Shown: positions 38,654 through 51,544, counted from the stretch's first letter. The stretch: 64,000 nt of DNA from Ophioderma brevispina (GCA_023653785.1 JAMKCH010014114.1:38734-102733); one strand, 5' to 3'. The notes: generated by a model from the letters alone, not told the origin. Made by a program: numbers and translations.

Positions 38654-39565
38654 GCAGCTCCAAGCTAATGTCATTTGCCTGATCGCTTTTGAGGTATATG
38701 ATAATTTGATTGGGTGATCTTATCTTTATCTTTTCAAGCGAGTGAGCGTTTATCTCTACTTTACATCACAACACACCTTGCCATCACTTTACGCATCAAG
38801 TTTAAATTGTGTTGGGTGCAATCAGAGGAAAGTGGTGCATATTCTCTTTGATCCCTAGTGAAATTAAGGACCAGGAAATGTTTTTCTTTTGATATCGATG
38901 AACGAAAACCATCCCCCACTTGTCCTGATCGAAAGGCCAACATTAAGGAAATCAAATCCACCTGTGTGCGTGGTGATTGAAAATTTGGTACACCATTTTG
39001 CTTCTACAATCCAAAACGCGTAGACTGGGATTTAAAAAAGGCTGACTCAGATTTTCAAAATATATTTTTTTGTGGAATATTAAAATAGTTCAACTAATAA
39101 CTTAAGAAAGATAGTAACCTAAAATGCACAATAAAAGTTTAGTTAATGATTGGATTTTTCGATTTAATGGCAGAAACATTTGTCTAGTATAATGGTGCCA
39201 TAGCATACTGTGTATCACAAAATTCCGGATCTTGAATTTTATAACAAAGGGTTTTGATCTTCTATTTGAAAGACTTTGATTTGAGTTTAGCTATTTCATT
39301 CAACAGTGATATTATTATATGGACAAGGATTGTTGTATCTTGCAAACTTCAATTTGTTTTTGAAACATAGGCGCCTACTCGATAAAATCTCTCGAGTCAG
39401 CCTTTAATTCCCATTTGTATCAGTTGTGTTGATATCTTCTGTGTGAGGGCAAAACATTGTGAAAGTGCCTATATAGTCAATACAATTTACAAAGCAAAAA
39501 GAATTTATTGGCAACTTGGTGCAAGCATAGATTATCTGAAGGAAGATCGGCCACTCCCCCTATTT
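38654..39565. other. No recognised feature
   Basis: AT-rich sequence without recognisable domain, repeat or RNA. Confidence 0.5.
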
Positions 39566-39737
39566 GAGAATAAAAGATGAGATTTGTTGTTTTGGCCATC
39601 TTCAGCTGGTGCATAATGTGTGATGGGCAAATCACAATATTTGATTGGTGGATGCCGGCGCAACCACGATAAATATTGGATGACCATCCATTATGACACC
39701 AAGATGGCCAAAACAACAAATCTCATCTTTTATTCTC
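39566..39737. repeat. Perfect 37 bp inverted repeat with a 98 bp loop
   Basis: The arm at 39566-39602 starts gagaataaaagatgagattt, and its exact reverse complement fills 39701-39737. Loop sequence is unremarkable. It could be a small foldback MITE or a hairpin RNA source. No target duplication or promoter is evident. Confidence 0.8.
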
Positions 39738-41267
39738 ATTCTTATTTATAATTGTGCAATTATTTGCTTTTTTTATCGACATAATTTATTTGTCAAAAAT
39801 ATTCTAACATCATCCTTTTTATTCCTTAAATTGTTGCACCCCTCTTGAAAACAAATGTTCAAAACCCAAAGGAACCACAGTCATCGCGCCGGTGATCTTC
39901 ACTACTGCGTAAACTGCATTTGCTTACCAACTCAATGCACACGACTTAAAAGTGCCCTTTGCGTGTGTCATATATTCACTGCGCACCGCGTAATTGTGCA
40001 CGCACTATCCATCTATTACCCAGTAATGGATGGGGGAGCTGGAGCGAATCCAAAATCCAATCAAATTTCTTGTTACAAGATAAACCACGCCCACTGAAAA
40101 GATTTTGTGTACGGAAGTGAACTTTCCATCATGAGGAAGGACATCCTAGTGTCCTGGTAGGTTAAAATTGATTACAATTTTGCTTATTCCACTGTGTGAA
40201 TGGTCGCCTAATTTAACAGTATTTATAACACATTTTCATTTATTTTGTGGCGATTGCTTATCATTTTTGAAACATAAGTTGAAGCTTGTCTCTTTGTACC
40301 CCTACCCCCACCCACATCAAAAAATTTGTAACTAATGGCGAGTTGTCCCTCATGCCTGCTTGCCAAGTTGGAATAGGCTGGACATGTAGAACGGCCATCG
40401 TTGCTATACAAATAGTGGATGTCCTACTTTCTTTAGATAATCTTTGGTGCAAGGCATTTGGTTCCTGTACTTCATAAATCCATGAAATATCTTGTCATTA
40501 CTTAGGGATAAAAAAAAAAGTACATGTTTTCTGGGATTAATTCAGAATACCCTCTGGTGTAAAGTAACGTACAAGGTTGCCTGCATCGTAATTGAACATT
40601 CTCTTGCCAAAACGTTTTATATGGAAGTCGTAAGTATGCAAAGGAGGTATTACCATTTATTTTGCCAAGTGCTATGGCATCAATTGTATTCTCAGTTGCA
40701 TTGTTGGGACTTTCTTATTGGATGTTTACCCAATAATCATGCTTACAAGACTGGTTTGTATCCTATGTCGTCTTTTGCGACATTTTGCTGTGGTGAGTGA
40801 AGGTAATAAAAACAAGCCTAGCTGATACACTGTTAGTGTATGTTAGGACTATATGCAAATGTGCTGGTATAAAGGTGCACAATGTACAACTGATTTTGTT
40901 TGCAAGTGTATAACATGCATGTATTGATTTAAGACAATCACTCAGCTTATGTCAAAAGTATTTTATTATCAAAGAATATCATTTATTAAGAATTGTACAA
41001 TTTCATGTAATTCATAATTAGAATATTTAATTATGATATTAAATTATATTGCTTGACTAATGTGATAGGCCTTCTGTTGCAATTTTTTTTTTTGTTTATT
41101 CCTTGAAATTTGTATGAGGTTAGCAGTGCTACCTTTGTTCCCTCCATACAAGCTAAGATAACTATACTGCCCGAATATTTGCACTCAAATCACGGCTTCC
41201 CCGCTTGTTTCGGTGGGCCAAACTATATAGCCTCGTATTGGACGAAGGCACTAGAGAGGGACTGGTC
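39738..41267. other. No recognised gene
   Basis: Short open frames occur on both strands but none shows a domain. Nothing repetitive was noticed apart from short A and T runs. Confidence 0.45.
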
Positions 41268-41850
41268 TGTCATTGTGCCAAGTGGGGCCTTAGGGCCATT
41301 GCAGTTATGGAGGTAGGTGCCATATTACGTTGTCACATATTGGCCATAGTAGCCTTTGACCTCTGGGGTTGAGATTGCTCAGTGTCTATCCTTTACCCTA
41401 GTTGGGGCTTTAGCACAATTGTAGTTACGGAGCTAGATGCCATAATAGGTTTCACAATTGCCTCGTAGCTTTGTGACCTCTGGGGGTCGGGTTGCCCAAA
41501 GGCACAAAAAAAAAAAAAAGAAAAAAAAACTAGAGTGTTCCTGGGCTATCATGTGCCAAGTGGGGGCGCTAGGGCCTTTGTAGTTTTGGAGCTAGCCCTT
41601 ACAACTTTGTGCTCGCTGATTCACAGATTGGCCTGTAGCTTTTACCCTCTGGGGTCAGGGGCTTCTTTTGTGCGAATTTGGGGCTTTAGCAAGCACATTT
41701 TTAGTTACGGAGCTAATGCTCATAATAGGTTTTTCACTAATATTTGCCTATATAGCTCGTGACCTTTGGGAACCTCTGTGGTTGAGGGGGCCATATGCTA
41801 TCAATTGTGCCAAGTGGGGTCACTAGGGCCTTTGTAGTTTTGGCGCTAGC
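41268..41850. repeat. Diverged tandem array with two alternating sub-units
   Basis: Blocks of the type gtgccaagtggggcnctagg recur at about 41274, 41553 and 41807. A related sub-unit with ttggggctttagca recurs at about 41392 and 41680. Each is followed by gtagttacggagcta and later by gacctctggggt. This makes a higher-order unit of about 260-280 bp built from two half-units of about 120-150 bp. An A-rich run splits the array at 41505-41530. Confidence 0.7.
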
Positions 41851-43659
41851 ACTTACAAAACCGTGGTGTTTGATGAAGAAGAGAAGAATCACAAGGATCA
41901 TCAATATAAACCTGCCCTTGCTCCTCAGCGGGTAAATTCTGTACTTACACTTGTTGGTTAAAGGGGCTTGAAGATAAATTATGGGTAAAATTAACAAGGT
42001 TGTGCGCGCCGCCTCCTAAATAAATTTAGTGAGGTCAAATTATGATATTGATGGTTTTTGAACCTGTATGCCCTCTGAAAGAAATTTGTGACACTATAAG
42101 ACAGAGTAACATAAAGAGCTATATGGTATGGGGTGTTGGGGAAGGAAAGCACATCTTACTTACTATAACGACCTATTAATTTTTTTGTCTATTACTCAGT
42201 ATATATGGGAGGGCATGTCCCCCTGCTTCCACCAAAGCCTTTTAATAGTTCATTGGAATTAGGAAGCAGAGGGAGCATTTTACTTACTATACAAGGCCTA
42301 ATATTTTTTTGATCTATTACATCATTGCCTTAAGGGTTATTTTTAGTTTAGGGGTCAATCCTAACCCTAAGAGTTCCTCCACTTATTTTCGTTCTACTTT
42401 ACCCACTTAACGTCACTCACTCTGGGACGTACACACAACACACACACACACACACCCCACACATACACAAACATGACCCTTGGTCTATATCATTTACATA
42501 TGAAGGAACCCCAAGTCTGGTTTAAAGCGGACTAAGGTGACATGAAAACGTATAGACATGCGTGTACGTAAAATTCCTTGCTTTCATGTCAGGGGGTAAA
42601 TTGAACTACTGCGAAATTTGGTTCATATTCTATGTTAGAAATCGATCTGTGAATTCTTGGCGATATTTGGTCGTAGTTGATAGACGTAAAGGATAGTTCA
42701 AAGTTTTTCAAATATACATCAATTTTATTATTTCCAGACTTCGCCCAAATGGATAGAATCACCTGGACATAAGGCAGTTTTGTAATAAGGTATATACATA
42801 CAATTTCTAGTACTGTGGAAGCTAAAGTCGGGTTATTAATTTAACCTGGTACACAACAAGCGCCTACCTCTGAATTCTACCCAATTACACGTTTAATCTT
42901 CCATGTGTTTTTACTTTACAATTTGCCTGCCAGCATTACGTAGAAATGGGTGTTGGGTTAGTGTTCAATCGAGCCCAGCGTCCAATGGTTTGTCTCAATG
43001 CTTTTAATTCTGTATTTCGATGTACCATTTTAGCAATACAGTAATTATGATATTGAATTAGTGATATTGCATGCTCGCCCGCATATTCATGCACTTTTCA
43101 ATCGCAATAAAACGATGCCTGCCATTAGAACTTTCATTTAGCATAATCCGAATATACATTTTCAAAGATAAAGCAAATAGCGTTAACATTTTCTCAAGGA
43201 CAGACTACGGACAGAGCCCACTCTTTACTCTCCATTCCAAAATAGTTCGGTGGTGTGGGGGTGGGGGGGGGATGAACATGTTCTCTAGCTTGATGCTTCA
43301 ATTAATATATATGCACTCCAAGGTGTGCGAGAATATCTTCCTATAGTTCTATCCACTCTTGCAGTGGTTTGGACTTTCAGGGACTAATAAGAAATGCTAC
43401 TATATAACCACAGGTCCTTAGCTGCAGATTTACCAGGGATCCAAATAAACCTGGAGAGGACACTCGAACAATGAAGTAGAGGCATACTGCATGAAATATG
43501 TAACCTATGGATCGCCGGTCGTACGAGGTGCTGTGCCGCTACGTCATCCCGATCATACGTATACTGCATAAATTAGGAGGCTCGGCGTGACTCATTGAAA
43601 ATGGTGGTGCTATTATATAGCGATATCGAAATGTCTATGGGCATTTTGTACACAGGTTT
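41851..43659. other. No recognised gene
   Basis: A CA microsatellite lies at about 42431-42454 and a G-rich run at 43255-43271. The segment just after it (43385-43570) has an open minus frame with no recognised domain. Confidence 0.45.
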
Positions 43660-43672
43660 TCAACCGCTGGTT

Positions 43673-43882
43673 TTAATTGACAGTGACTTGAGTGCAGCTA
43701 CAAGTAACCATGGAGTCGGAGTAGTCAGTTAACATAGTCAAAACCACTGTCACTTGGCCTTGGATGATGCCAGAGGTTGGAGTGCCAATATAAACTGACA
43801 AGCCAAAACATAGGTAGCTGTAGTATCCACAGACATAATACAGAAGTACATGATATCCTACAGTATTTTTTATATACCTCAT
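43673..43882 (-). other. Unassigned protein-like open frame
   Basis: A 69-residue minus frame has a composition that looks more like a secreted protein than chance. It includes SVYIGTPTSGIIQGQ, a hydrophobic start and a cysteine pair in VTCSCTQVTVN before the stop. A possible acceptor, atactgtag, lies just inside the upstream end. It abuts the dispersed repeat at 43.86-44.8 kb. I recognise no family, and it may be a terminal exon or noise. Confidence 0.2.
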
Positions 43883-44815
43883 ATAAGATCCCTGTCATCT
43901 GATGGTTCAAAAGTGGTGGAGGCATAAATTAACTAGCTTCAAGAATTGACCAAAATGAACTATTCCCTGGGAGACGCGGGCATCTCTTCATGAACCTATA
44001 CCCGGACACTTTCCCAATAGAGACTGATGTACGGACTATATATCCATCCGTATTAGGAGTGTACATATTGAAGCTGGGTAAGAGATCGCATTTGATTTTG
44101 ACGGATATGCCGAACCAGCCTGAGTCTTCGAACTGACAGTACGGAGTAAACAAAAATGTAGTGCAAGTCTGATGCGGTTGGAAGGAAATGGCTGAATCGC
44201 AGGACCTGTATTCATTGTAGGCTGTAGAAGATCTGAAAGGAATCAGAGATGCAGCTCATCGGGCTAATAAAAACCACAACGGCAGGGTAAAATACAACGT
44301 TGAAGATATCGAGGATTATAATTTGACACCGATAACCGGCCATCCGCAGGCCTTGTGTAAAGTTGACTGCAAGGAAGTTGTACGCATCTTGCCGACCACA
44401 AAATGGCCAAGAGTCGATTACGGTGATTCCTTTTTGGACTCCAACCTCACTCCTGAACCACAAGAAAGGTTGATCTGCTTATTCTTCATAAGTTTTGACT
44501 GGACCCTAGTTACACAAAATGTTAACCCATGCATGCATGCCATGGCCTACACAGTATAATGATCATATTTATGAGGCCTGTGTTAGCTCCTGGCTAGAAA
44601 TAAAGTCTTTTAACCAATCAGTGACAAGAATCGATATTATTCGGTATATAAAAAAAAATTGATGCTTTTATTCGGAGCTATGGTTGACAAAAACTATAGG
44701 CCCTCGGTTGATCTCGAAAACCATATAGCCCATGGCTTACGCTCGGGGCACAGTTATGGTTCGAGATCACCTTGGGCCCATAGTTTCAACCATTCCCTCA
44801 TACAAGTCAAATATT
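43860..44815 (-). repeat. Dispersed repeat segment, copy 2 (inverse of 26.9-28.0 kb)
   Basis: Collinear with 26885-28010 when reverse complemented. Both strands carry open frames. On + the frame from 44220 reads smoothly through NVEDIEDYNLTPITG and TTKWPRVDYGDS. On minus, 44212-44463 and 43929-44153 are open with several cysteines. The KW...DYGD stretch can also be traced in the other copy (KKWQEFDYGDRF), hinting that the + frame was once coding. At its right end (44680-44805) a palindrome with gatctcgaaaaccata and tatggttcgagatc forms a foldback tip. Identity is unknown. Confidence 0.55.
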
Positions 44816-46889
44816 TGTATCCTGTAATCCATTATTTTGTTGAAGGTCAAATTCAAATGATGTTGTGGCATTTGTTTTCTGAGCTAAGGTAGTCCTGACG
44901 CCCATCGTAAGGCTTGTGCTCTTCTTATCTGTAGGCAATCGTTGTATGTGTTTGCATATAGACGCGAGGCTGGTTCTGTGGCTTTGGCAACTCATCTTTG
45001 TACATCCTTTGTTCCTGTATGCAAAGAGAGGGGGAAAAAGTACAGCAATTCAAACTTAATAGGCATTGAACAAGTATGTGGGTGTTGGTTTTGGTGGGAA
45101 GTACCTACCAAACTTTTTAATCCATCATTCATGAATTGGATGGATTATTGTCATCGAGCGGTGTGTTTAATAGGTCGGCTCTATTTGCGAAATTAGTCGG
45201 CCGTTTATGTCCGTTTTCCCCGAAAATTCGGCAAATTGCTCTGGAGGCACTGGGGGCGTTTCGCCGTAGGTTTTAATTTTTTGGAATTTTAGTGACGGGA
45301 GGCAGTTTTTGGGTGACTTTTGTTCTTTTTTTTTTTCAATTTTTGGATATCATTTGAGAGCCGTCTTGTCGTCTTTCCTTACTGAATGGCTATGGTTTAT
45401 GTTGTGCACCTATTACCGTTTCTAGTGGGGTTCTTCGGCGAAAATGAAATGGGATCGTGTTACCATATCTACCAAACATGCAAGGGCTTACCAGGAACTG
45501 AGGTCAAACACAAGTGCGGTTCATTGGCTTGAGTAGATTGTGTAAACAATTTCCCTGGATGAAGTCGCGCCGACTAATAATAGAAGACCATGCACAAAAG
45601 AAGTTGTTTACTTGAGATCAGACTTGAGTTATATTAATAACTCGGGGTATTTTTGCACCAAGTCTCAAAGAATTTTCAGAAAAGTACCAATTTGTCTACT
45701 TTAGTGAAGCAAAACCTTCAAATATTAAGTCGTACCTTAGCAACTTGGTATCGTCCTTTGCAGAAGGCAAGCCTTTTTTCCCCTTATGGCATTTATACTG
45801 ACTATGCATATTGTTTATGGTATAGGAATGGATGAAAAGTTTGGTTTGTTGGTTGTTGGTTTTTTGATGCGGCAAAGTTAGAATTTTAGTTTATGTATAG
45901 TGGGTTCTGCTTTTGGAGGTCTTTGAGAACAATTTTGGTGGTACGTAGAAACCTCATCTGGTTGTCATTAGTTCTTGTTGGCCTGTTTCGATACAATGGA
46001 CTTCTGCACAATTGTATAACCATGCCCAGATGGCTGTTTCCGCTAAACGTGTTCCACTACTTTGACTTTTTTACCTCAACCTTGAACTGTTGAAGCAGTT
46101 CTTGGTATTCATAAGTGGTCCTGAAAGTTGAAGGCACTTTAATATATTAGGTTTTCTAATATAAATATTCGATCCTATAATATGATAACCAATTAGATGG
46201 GATATTCACTTGCGACAGCGGGGGGCATACTTCGGAATATTTTTAATAGTTAATAGCCCTTAACACTGGGATACTATATTCTATTGCGAGTTGGGACGAC
46301 CAACACGCTTGCCTTACTTTTGACGGGTTTATATATATTGTGTCGACGCTGCTCCAGACATGATTAGGCCTATAACATTCGCTTTAACCTTTTAAACCGC
46401 TTCGTTTAAAAGCGGAAAATGTTGAAAATAAGTGGCGTAAGCATATCAATACTAAGTGGAATCTTTGAACACATCTGCCAGAAATTCATTACATTTTGAC
46501 TATGAATCCTAAAAATGTTTTCAACAGAGTCCAGCGAATTTGTCAAAATAATCCTCTATTTTTGATCGTGGATATTCCCTCAAATTGGCCTGAAACATAC
46601 GAAAATTAATAGATTTAAAAAAAAAATAACTTAAGACCCCGACAGTTTTTGCTCTGCTACAAGAATGTCATGACCCCTCTGATATCCTTTTTACGTGTGC
46701 AACCAAGCGTTTCAATGTATTGCTGTAACGAGATGCATATCGATGTTGCAGCTTGCCTGCATTACAGAATCATTGTAAGGCATTGCCGTGGGAACCTGGA
46801 GTTTGAAGTAAACTGTTTAGTGTACATTTGCCGATTACCTTCACACGTAGTCAAAATGAACCACTGCCCAAGTCCATATTGATATATAT
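44816..46889. other. No recognised gene
   Basis: Nothing was recognised on either strand. A small hairpin, accgcttcgtttaaaagcgg, lies near 46396. Confidence 0.45.
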
Positions 46890-47400
46890 AGAGTGGCCTC
46901 TATGACCCTATATGGCCTTTGACCCCAATTTTGTCAATCTACTAATAAAACACTCTTCTGAAACTGAAATGCTATACAACTAAAGAACCACTGGTCCCAG
47001 GACTCTTACTGGTAAGCGCAGAAGACCTATGATGACCCATGTGCCCTTTTGACCTCTATGGCCCTATTACTTTTGACCCCATTTGGTCTAAATCTATATT
47101 ATAAAAAATCACTTTGGTTGGGCTTTGTGGGCTGTTCGGCTATGTGTTTCATTATTAGTGTTTCAAAACCGTCTTTTTTACATACGGATAAGAATTTTGG
47201 TGTGGTGTAGAGCTCCGACTACGAGGTTTGTGGTAACGATTTGGAGGGGTCGTTATCGGGTAACTTGTCCGTGCTTTGTTGAACTATGGATATGAGTTTG
47301 GATGGTGGTAATTTCGCCGTACAGTTTTATGGCCCATTTTGGAGGGGTCCTTTTTGGGGTCAAAGGTCATTCAGGGGTCATGGAAATGATGGTGTTGTTG
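46890..47400. repeat. Diverged TGACC-rich repeats and a solo satellite unit
   Basis: Two blocks with gacccnatntggcctttgac lie at about 46900 and 47040. A single detached copy of the 128 bp unit of the 48.4-49.95 kb array lies at about 47240-47390. It has ttatcgggtaac, a ggtggtaatttcgccgtac block and an exact GGGTCAAAGGTCA at 47357-47369. Confidence 0.65.
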
Positions 47401-47699
47401 AGTAAAATAACACGTATAAAAGAAAATAAGTAATACATTCCTTTAGGCAAAAGATATAGTCTTTGGTTTCTGACATAGTTTTTTCTCCCGACGTTCGGAT
47501 GGACCAGCACAGCAATATTTTTATATTTAACCATGTTAAAACTGCTATAGGCTATGCTGTGTCTTAAGTGGTTACAAATTAACTCCCGTGGTGGAAAGGG
47601 ATAGGCCTACAAGATAATGAACCTGTTGTTATATCTGTTTGCCCTTTTGAAGATTGCTCCATCATTGCTTATTAGTGCAAGTGTTATGTTATAATTATT

Positions 47700-48160
47700 T
47701 TAGTTCCTGGTTGTGGACTTTGATCCCACTGACAGTTCCTAAACGGGGTCTGTCAGACGGCGAGCCCTGCCAATTTTTTTCGGGAAAGCCTTATTTTTAA
47801 GAAAGATCTCATCTTCATGGTTGCAGTTCTTTTTTGTAGATGGCTCCGTTTTCCAGTAGGAATCCTTTAAAGTTTGCTTTTACTTCGACTTTTCATTTCA
47901 ATATTTTTTTTTTTTAAATCTCATGATGTACTTAGTTCCTACTGACAGTTCCTTAAATGGGGGCGGTCATATACGGCGGAGCCCTGTCCATTATTTTTTT
48001 CGGGACGCTTATTTGAAAGAGCTCGATCTTCCTGAGGCCGTTCATAACTATGTAGGGGTGGCCTGCGTTTTAAAGTTACGAACCTTAAAGTTGACTTTGT
48101 CCACTTTTCATGTCATTCTTTTAAAAAAAATCCAAATGGGACTAAGTTTCCTAAAAACTT
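47700..48160. repeat. Two-copy tandem duplication, about 235 bp
   Basis: ttagttcctactgacagttcc, followed by a ggagccctgtccattttttt block and cgggacgcttattt, is present near 47700-47800 and again near 47932-48020. The copies differ mostly by small indels. Confidence 0.65.
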
Positions 48161-48268
48161 AAACCATTTTCCTTAAATGTGGAATCTTTCAATTGATCGT
48201 TAGGACAATATCCATTGGCTTGGTATCCCTCTTGAGGTATTACACTGAAAATGCTCGCTATTTTTTTT

Positions 48269-48345
48269 TAAATCTCCCTGATTCTGATCAAATCTCCCTG
48301 ATCCAAATCAAATCTCCTGATTCCAAGATCAATCGTCCTGCATTC
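48269..48345. repeat. Minisatellite, about 20 bp unit
   Basis: Three to four copies of caaatctccctgattc-like units with variable spacing lie between two larger repeat arrays. Confidence 0.65.
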
Positions 48346-48369
48346 GAATTCTCATGTTGGTAGCTCTGC

Positions 48370-49945
48370 AAAGGTCATCCAGGGGTTGTTATCGGGTAAC
48401 ATAACCGTGCTTTTGATGTATGGATATGGTTTTGGTATGGTGGTAGAGTTTTGCCGTACTATTTTTGTGGTTCATGTTTTCGAGGGGTCATTTTGGGGTC
48501 AAGGTCATCAGGTGTCGTTATCGTAGGTGGCTGTGGTTTGACTTATGGATATGAGTTTTGGTAGGGTGGTAGAGTTTCGCTGTACGAGTTTTGTGGTCAT
48601 GTTTTCGAGGTCATTTTGGGGTCAAAGGTCATCCAGGGGTCGTTATCGGGTAATTTGGCTGTGCTTTTGACTTATGGATATGGTTTTTGGTATGGTGGTA
48701 GAGTTTCGCTGTACGAGTTTTGTGGTAATATTTGTCGAGGGATCATTTTGGGTAAGTCATCCAGGGGTCGGTAACGGGTAACGTGCTTGTGCTTTGACGT
48801 ATGGAATGAAATTTTTGTATGGTGGTAGTTTCGCCTACGAGTTTTGTGGTCATGTTTTCGATGGGTCAAATTTTGGGGTCAAAGGTCCATCCAGGGGTCT
48901 TCTTGGTAACGTGGCTGTGCTTTGACGTAGGATAGATTTTTGGTAGGTGGTAGAGTTTTCGGCCGTCGATTTTTGTGGTCATGTTTTCGGTGGGTCATTT
49001 TGGGGTCAAAGTTCATCCGTGTCGTTATCGGGGAATGTGGCGGTTGCTTTGACGTTTGTATATGAGTTTTGGTATGGTGGGGTAGGTTTCGCGCCGTACG
49101 ATTTTTTGGTTCATTTTCGCGGGGTAATTTTGGGGTCAACGGTCATCCATGGGTCGTTATCGTGTAACGTGTGCTGTTCTTTGCCGTAGGGATATGAGTT
49201 TTGGTATGGTGGTAGAGTTTTCGCCGTACAGTTTTGTGGTCATGTTTTCGAGGGGTCATTTTGGGGTCCAAGTCTCCGAGGGTCGTTATCGGGTCACGTT
49301 GCTGTGCTTGATATATGGATATTAGTTTTGGTATGTGGTAGATTTTCGCCGTACATGAGTTTTGTCGTCAAACAATTTGGCGAGGGGTCATTTTGGGTCA
49401 CAGGTCATGCAGGGGTCATTTTAGGTAGCTTGGCCGTACGCTTTGACGTATGGATATGAGTTTGGGTATGGTGGTAGAGTTTCGCTGTACGGTTTGGTGG
49501 TCATTTTCGAGGGGTCATTTGGGGGTCAAAGGGTATCCAGGGGTCGTTATCGGGGACGAGGGACTGTGCTTGATATATGGATATAGTTGTGGTATGTGGG
49601 AGATTTCACCGTTGAGTTTTGTGGTCACATTTTTCGAGGGGTCATTTTGGGTTCAAAGTCATGCAGGGGTCATTTTTAGGGCTTGGGGGACCGGCTTTAC
49701 GTAGGATATGCGTTGGGATGGTGTAGAGTTTTCGCTGGTACGAGTTATGTGTGTCACGTTTCAAGGCGGTCATTGTGGGTCAAAGGTTCATCAGGGGTTG
49801 TTATGGGTACTTGGGCCTGCTTTGACGTATGGATATGCGGGTGGTATGGTAGTAGAGTTAGTCACACAGGTCATCATGGGGTTATGCAAGGTCAAATGGG
49901 GTAAACTTTGGTATGGCCAGGCGAAACGTGGTGGGGGGGTCGAGT
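48370..49945. repeat. Tandem satellite array, about 128 bp unit, about 12 copies
   Basis: Each unit runs through gttatcgggtaacgtggctg, tgacgtatggatatgagttt, tggtatggtggtagagtttc, gccgtacgagttttgtggtc, atgttttcgaggggtcattt and tggggtcaaaggtcatccag. The tggtatggtggtag marker recurs at about 48432, 48552, 48687, 48812, 48937, 49070, 49197, 49327, 49460, 49583, 49713 and 49838, a mean period near 128. Copies differ by many 1-3 base indels, so it is either old or poorly polished. Open frames inside it are by-products. The junction of the last two blocks holds a nuclear-receptor-like direct repeat. Confidence 0.9.
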
Positions 49946-51280
49946 GTTGATGACGAAAAAATCATGACAAGGTCATCAGGGGTCATTAAAGGTCAAAAGA
50001 ACGCAAACACGACGGCGTCATTCAATCAGGTTTGAGCGCAAAAAACACAGGCGATTGCCAAATCCAAGGACGGCCTAGTAAATAATATTAAAGAGGCAAA
50101 CCGCCGGTTCAGACCTCTTATGGTATGCACAGAGATGCCCTTCTTATGGCCACAGATGCCCTTGACCCCCTGACCCTACTTGAAATGTGACCCCAAAAAT
50201 ATCTAAAAATTCTTCCAAGTGAAGTTGTATAGCCACCAAACTTGCCCAAGATAACCAACTGTCCATGACCCATGGGCTATATGTCAATTGACCTTTGATG
50301 ACGCCTACCTGACCTATGACCCCAACACCTATGCATTCCCTAATCCATCCCATTGTGGGTTACTGCATCATTGATGCACTCGTTTTAACATTTTAGGCAA
50401 GTACGCCTACAGATATTAAAAGGTACATCACAAACCCGTCTGGATGTACAACAACCTGAATTGCCCAATTTTAGAAATTAAAACATAAATTGGAATCTGA
50501 AAATGAGAGAAATGCAGCGCACTTGCAGCCAAGTTATATAACTTTGTTCACAACAAAGTATACCTTGGATTAGCCACCTTATGTCGGTTTCCCAAACCAT
50601 TGGTTAAAGAATTTTTCCTAATAAAGTTGTATATAATTAAAGCTGAGCTTGAAACGATACTTTGATCCTATTTATTAATCCCATAGAACCTTAACAAATA
50701 AAGATTATCCTTAAGAATTTTCTTTGGGGCTAATGATTAGATCCCCGGTTTGCCTGTCAACAAAGTAATATTGTTTCTACCTACCCTGACATTCCATCTC
50801 AAATCTTTTTTCTTCTCTGCCTTTCTCCCGGTGCTTTCCATTTTTCCATGCTGGATTTTGTACATCCTGATGTCTGCCAATACACAAAATATTCAAATCC
50901 TTTTGTTAAATTGCTAGGAAGGAATATTGCTCACATCATGGCTTACACGGCCCTTTTTCTTACTCACGGGTAGCCTGCTGGCAGCTACAACCATGTCCTA
51001 ACCACACGCGCAGCTACTGTAACAGTTACCACCTGACAGTGGGCCAGATTGCGTATTTCGGTCGTAATTACTAATATCGCTACCCCCGTGGAGAGTTTTG
51101 CCATAAAATTTGGTCACTATGGGTTTTTTTTGGTGATGCTGAATCCAAATCTGACTGTTATTATGCTGTCAGATTACCATTTTTTAATCCATACAAGGGT
51201 TTCCCCCCCCCAAAAAAAAACCTCTCGCTCTCGTCCAATACTTACTAAACATCTTCCCTTTTGTAGTTTGTAATAAAATT
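49946..51280. other. No recognised gene
   Basis: TGACC-rich sequence continues to about 50350 on the opposite strand sense (gaccccaaaaatat, ttgacctttgatga). From there to the microsatellite I see nothing. Confidence 0.45.
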
Positions 51281-51366
51281 ATCTATCTAATCTATCTATC
51301 TATCTATCTATCTATCTACTATCTCTCTGTCTGTCTGTCCTGTCTGGTCCGTGTCTTTCTGTCCTT

Positions 51367-51401
<35 letters not shown>

Positions 51402-51530
51402 TTCTGTCTTTCTGTCTGTCTATCTAGCTGTCCTATCTGTCCTGGGGTCTATCTGTCTGACTATCCTGTCTATTCTGTCTATCGTCTAGCTGTCTATCTG
51501 TCTATCTGTCTATCTGTCTATCTGTTTAAC
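51281..51530. repeat. Tetranucleotide microsatellite, CTAT then CTGT type
   Basis: Starts as a clean atct repeat, turns into a tctg repeat and ends as a mixture of ctgtctat units. The long + open frame of C, L, S and V residues here is an artefact of the 4 bp repeat. Confidence 0.95.
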
Positions 51531-51544
51531 ACTTGTCTAATGCG

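Noticed and set aside
43929..44153. Exon joining 43929-44153 to 44220-44475 as one gene
   Set aside because: Candidate donor and acceptor on the + strand do not share phase, and both parts lie within a repeat with a second copy at 27 kb.
48370..49945. CRISPR-like or coding repeat array
   Set aside because: Repeats are contiguous with no unique spacers, the context is eukaryotic, and the open frames differ from copy to copy.
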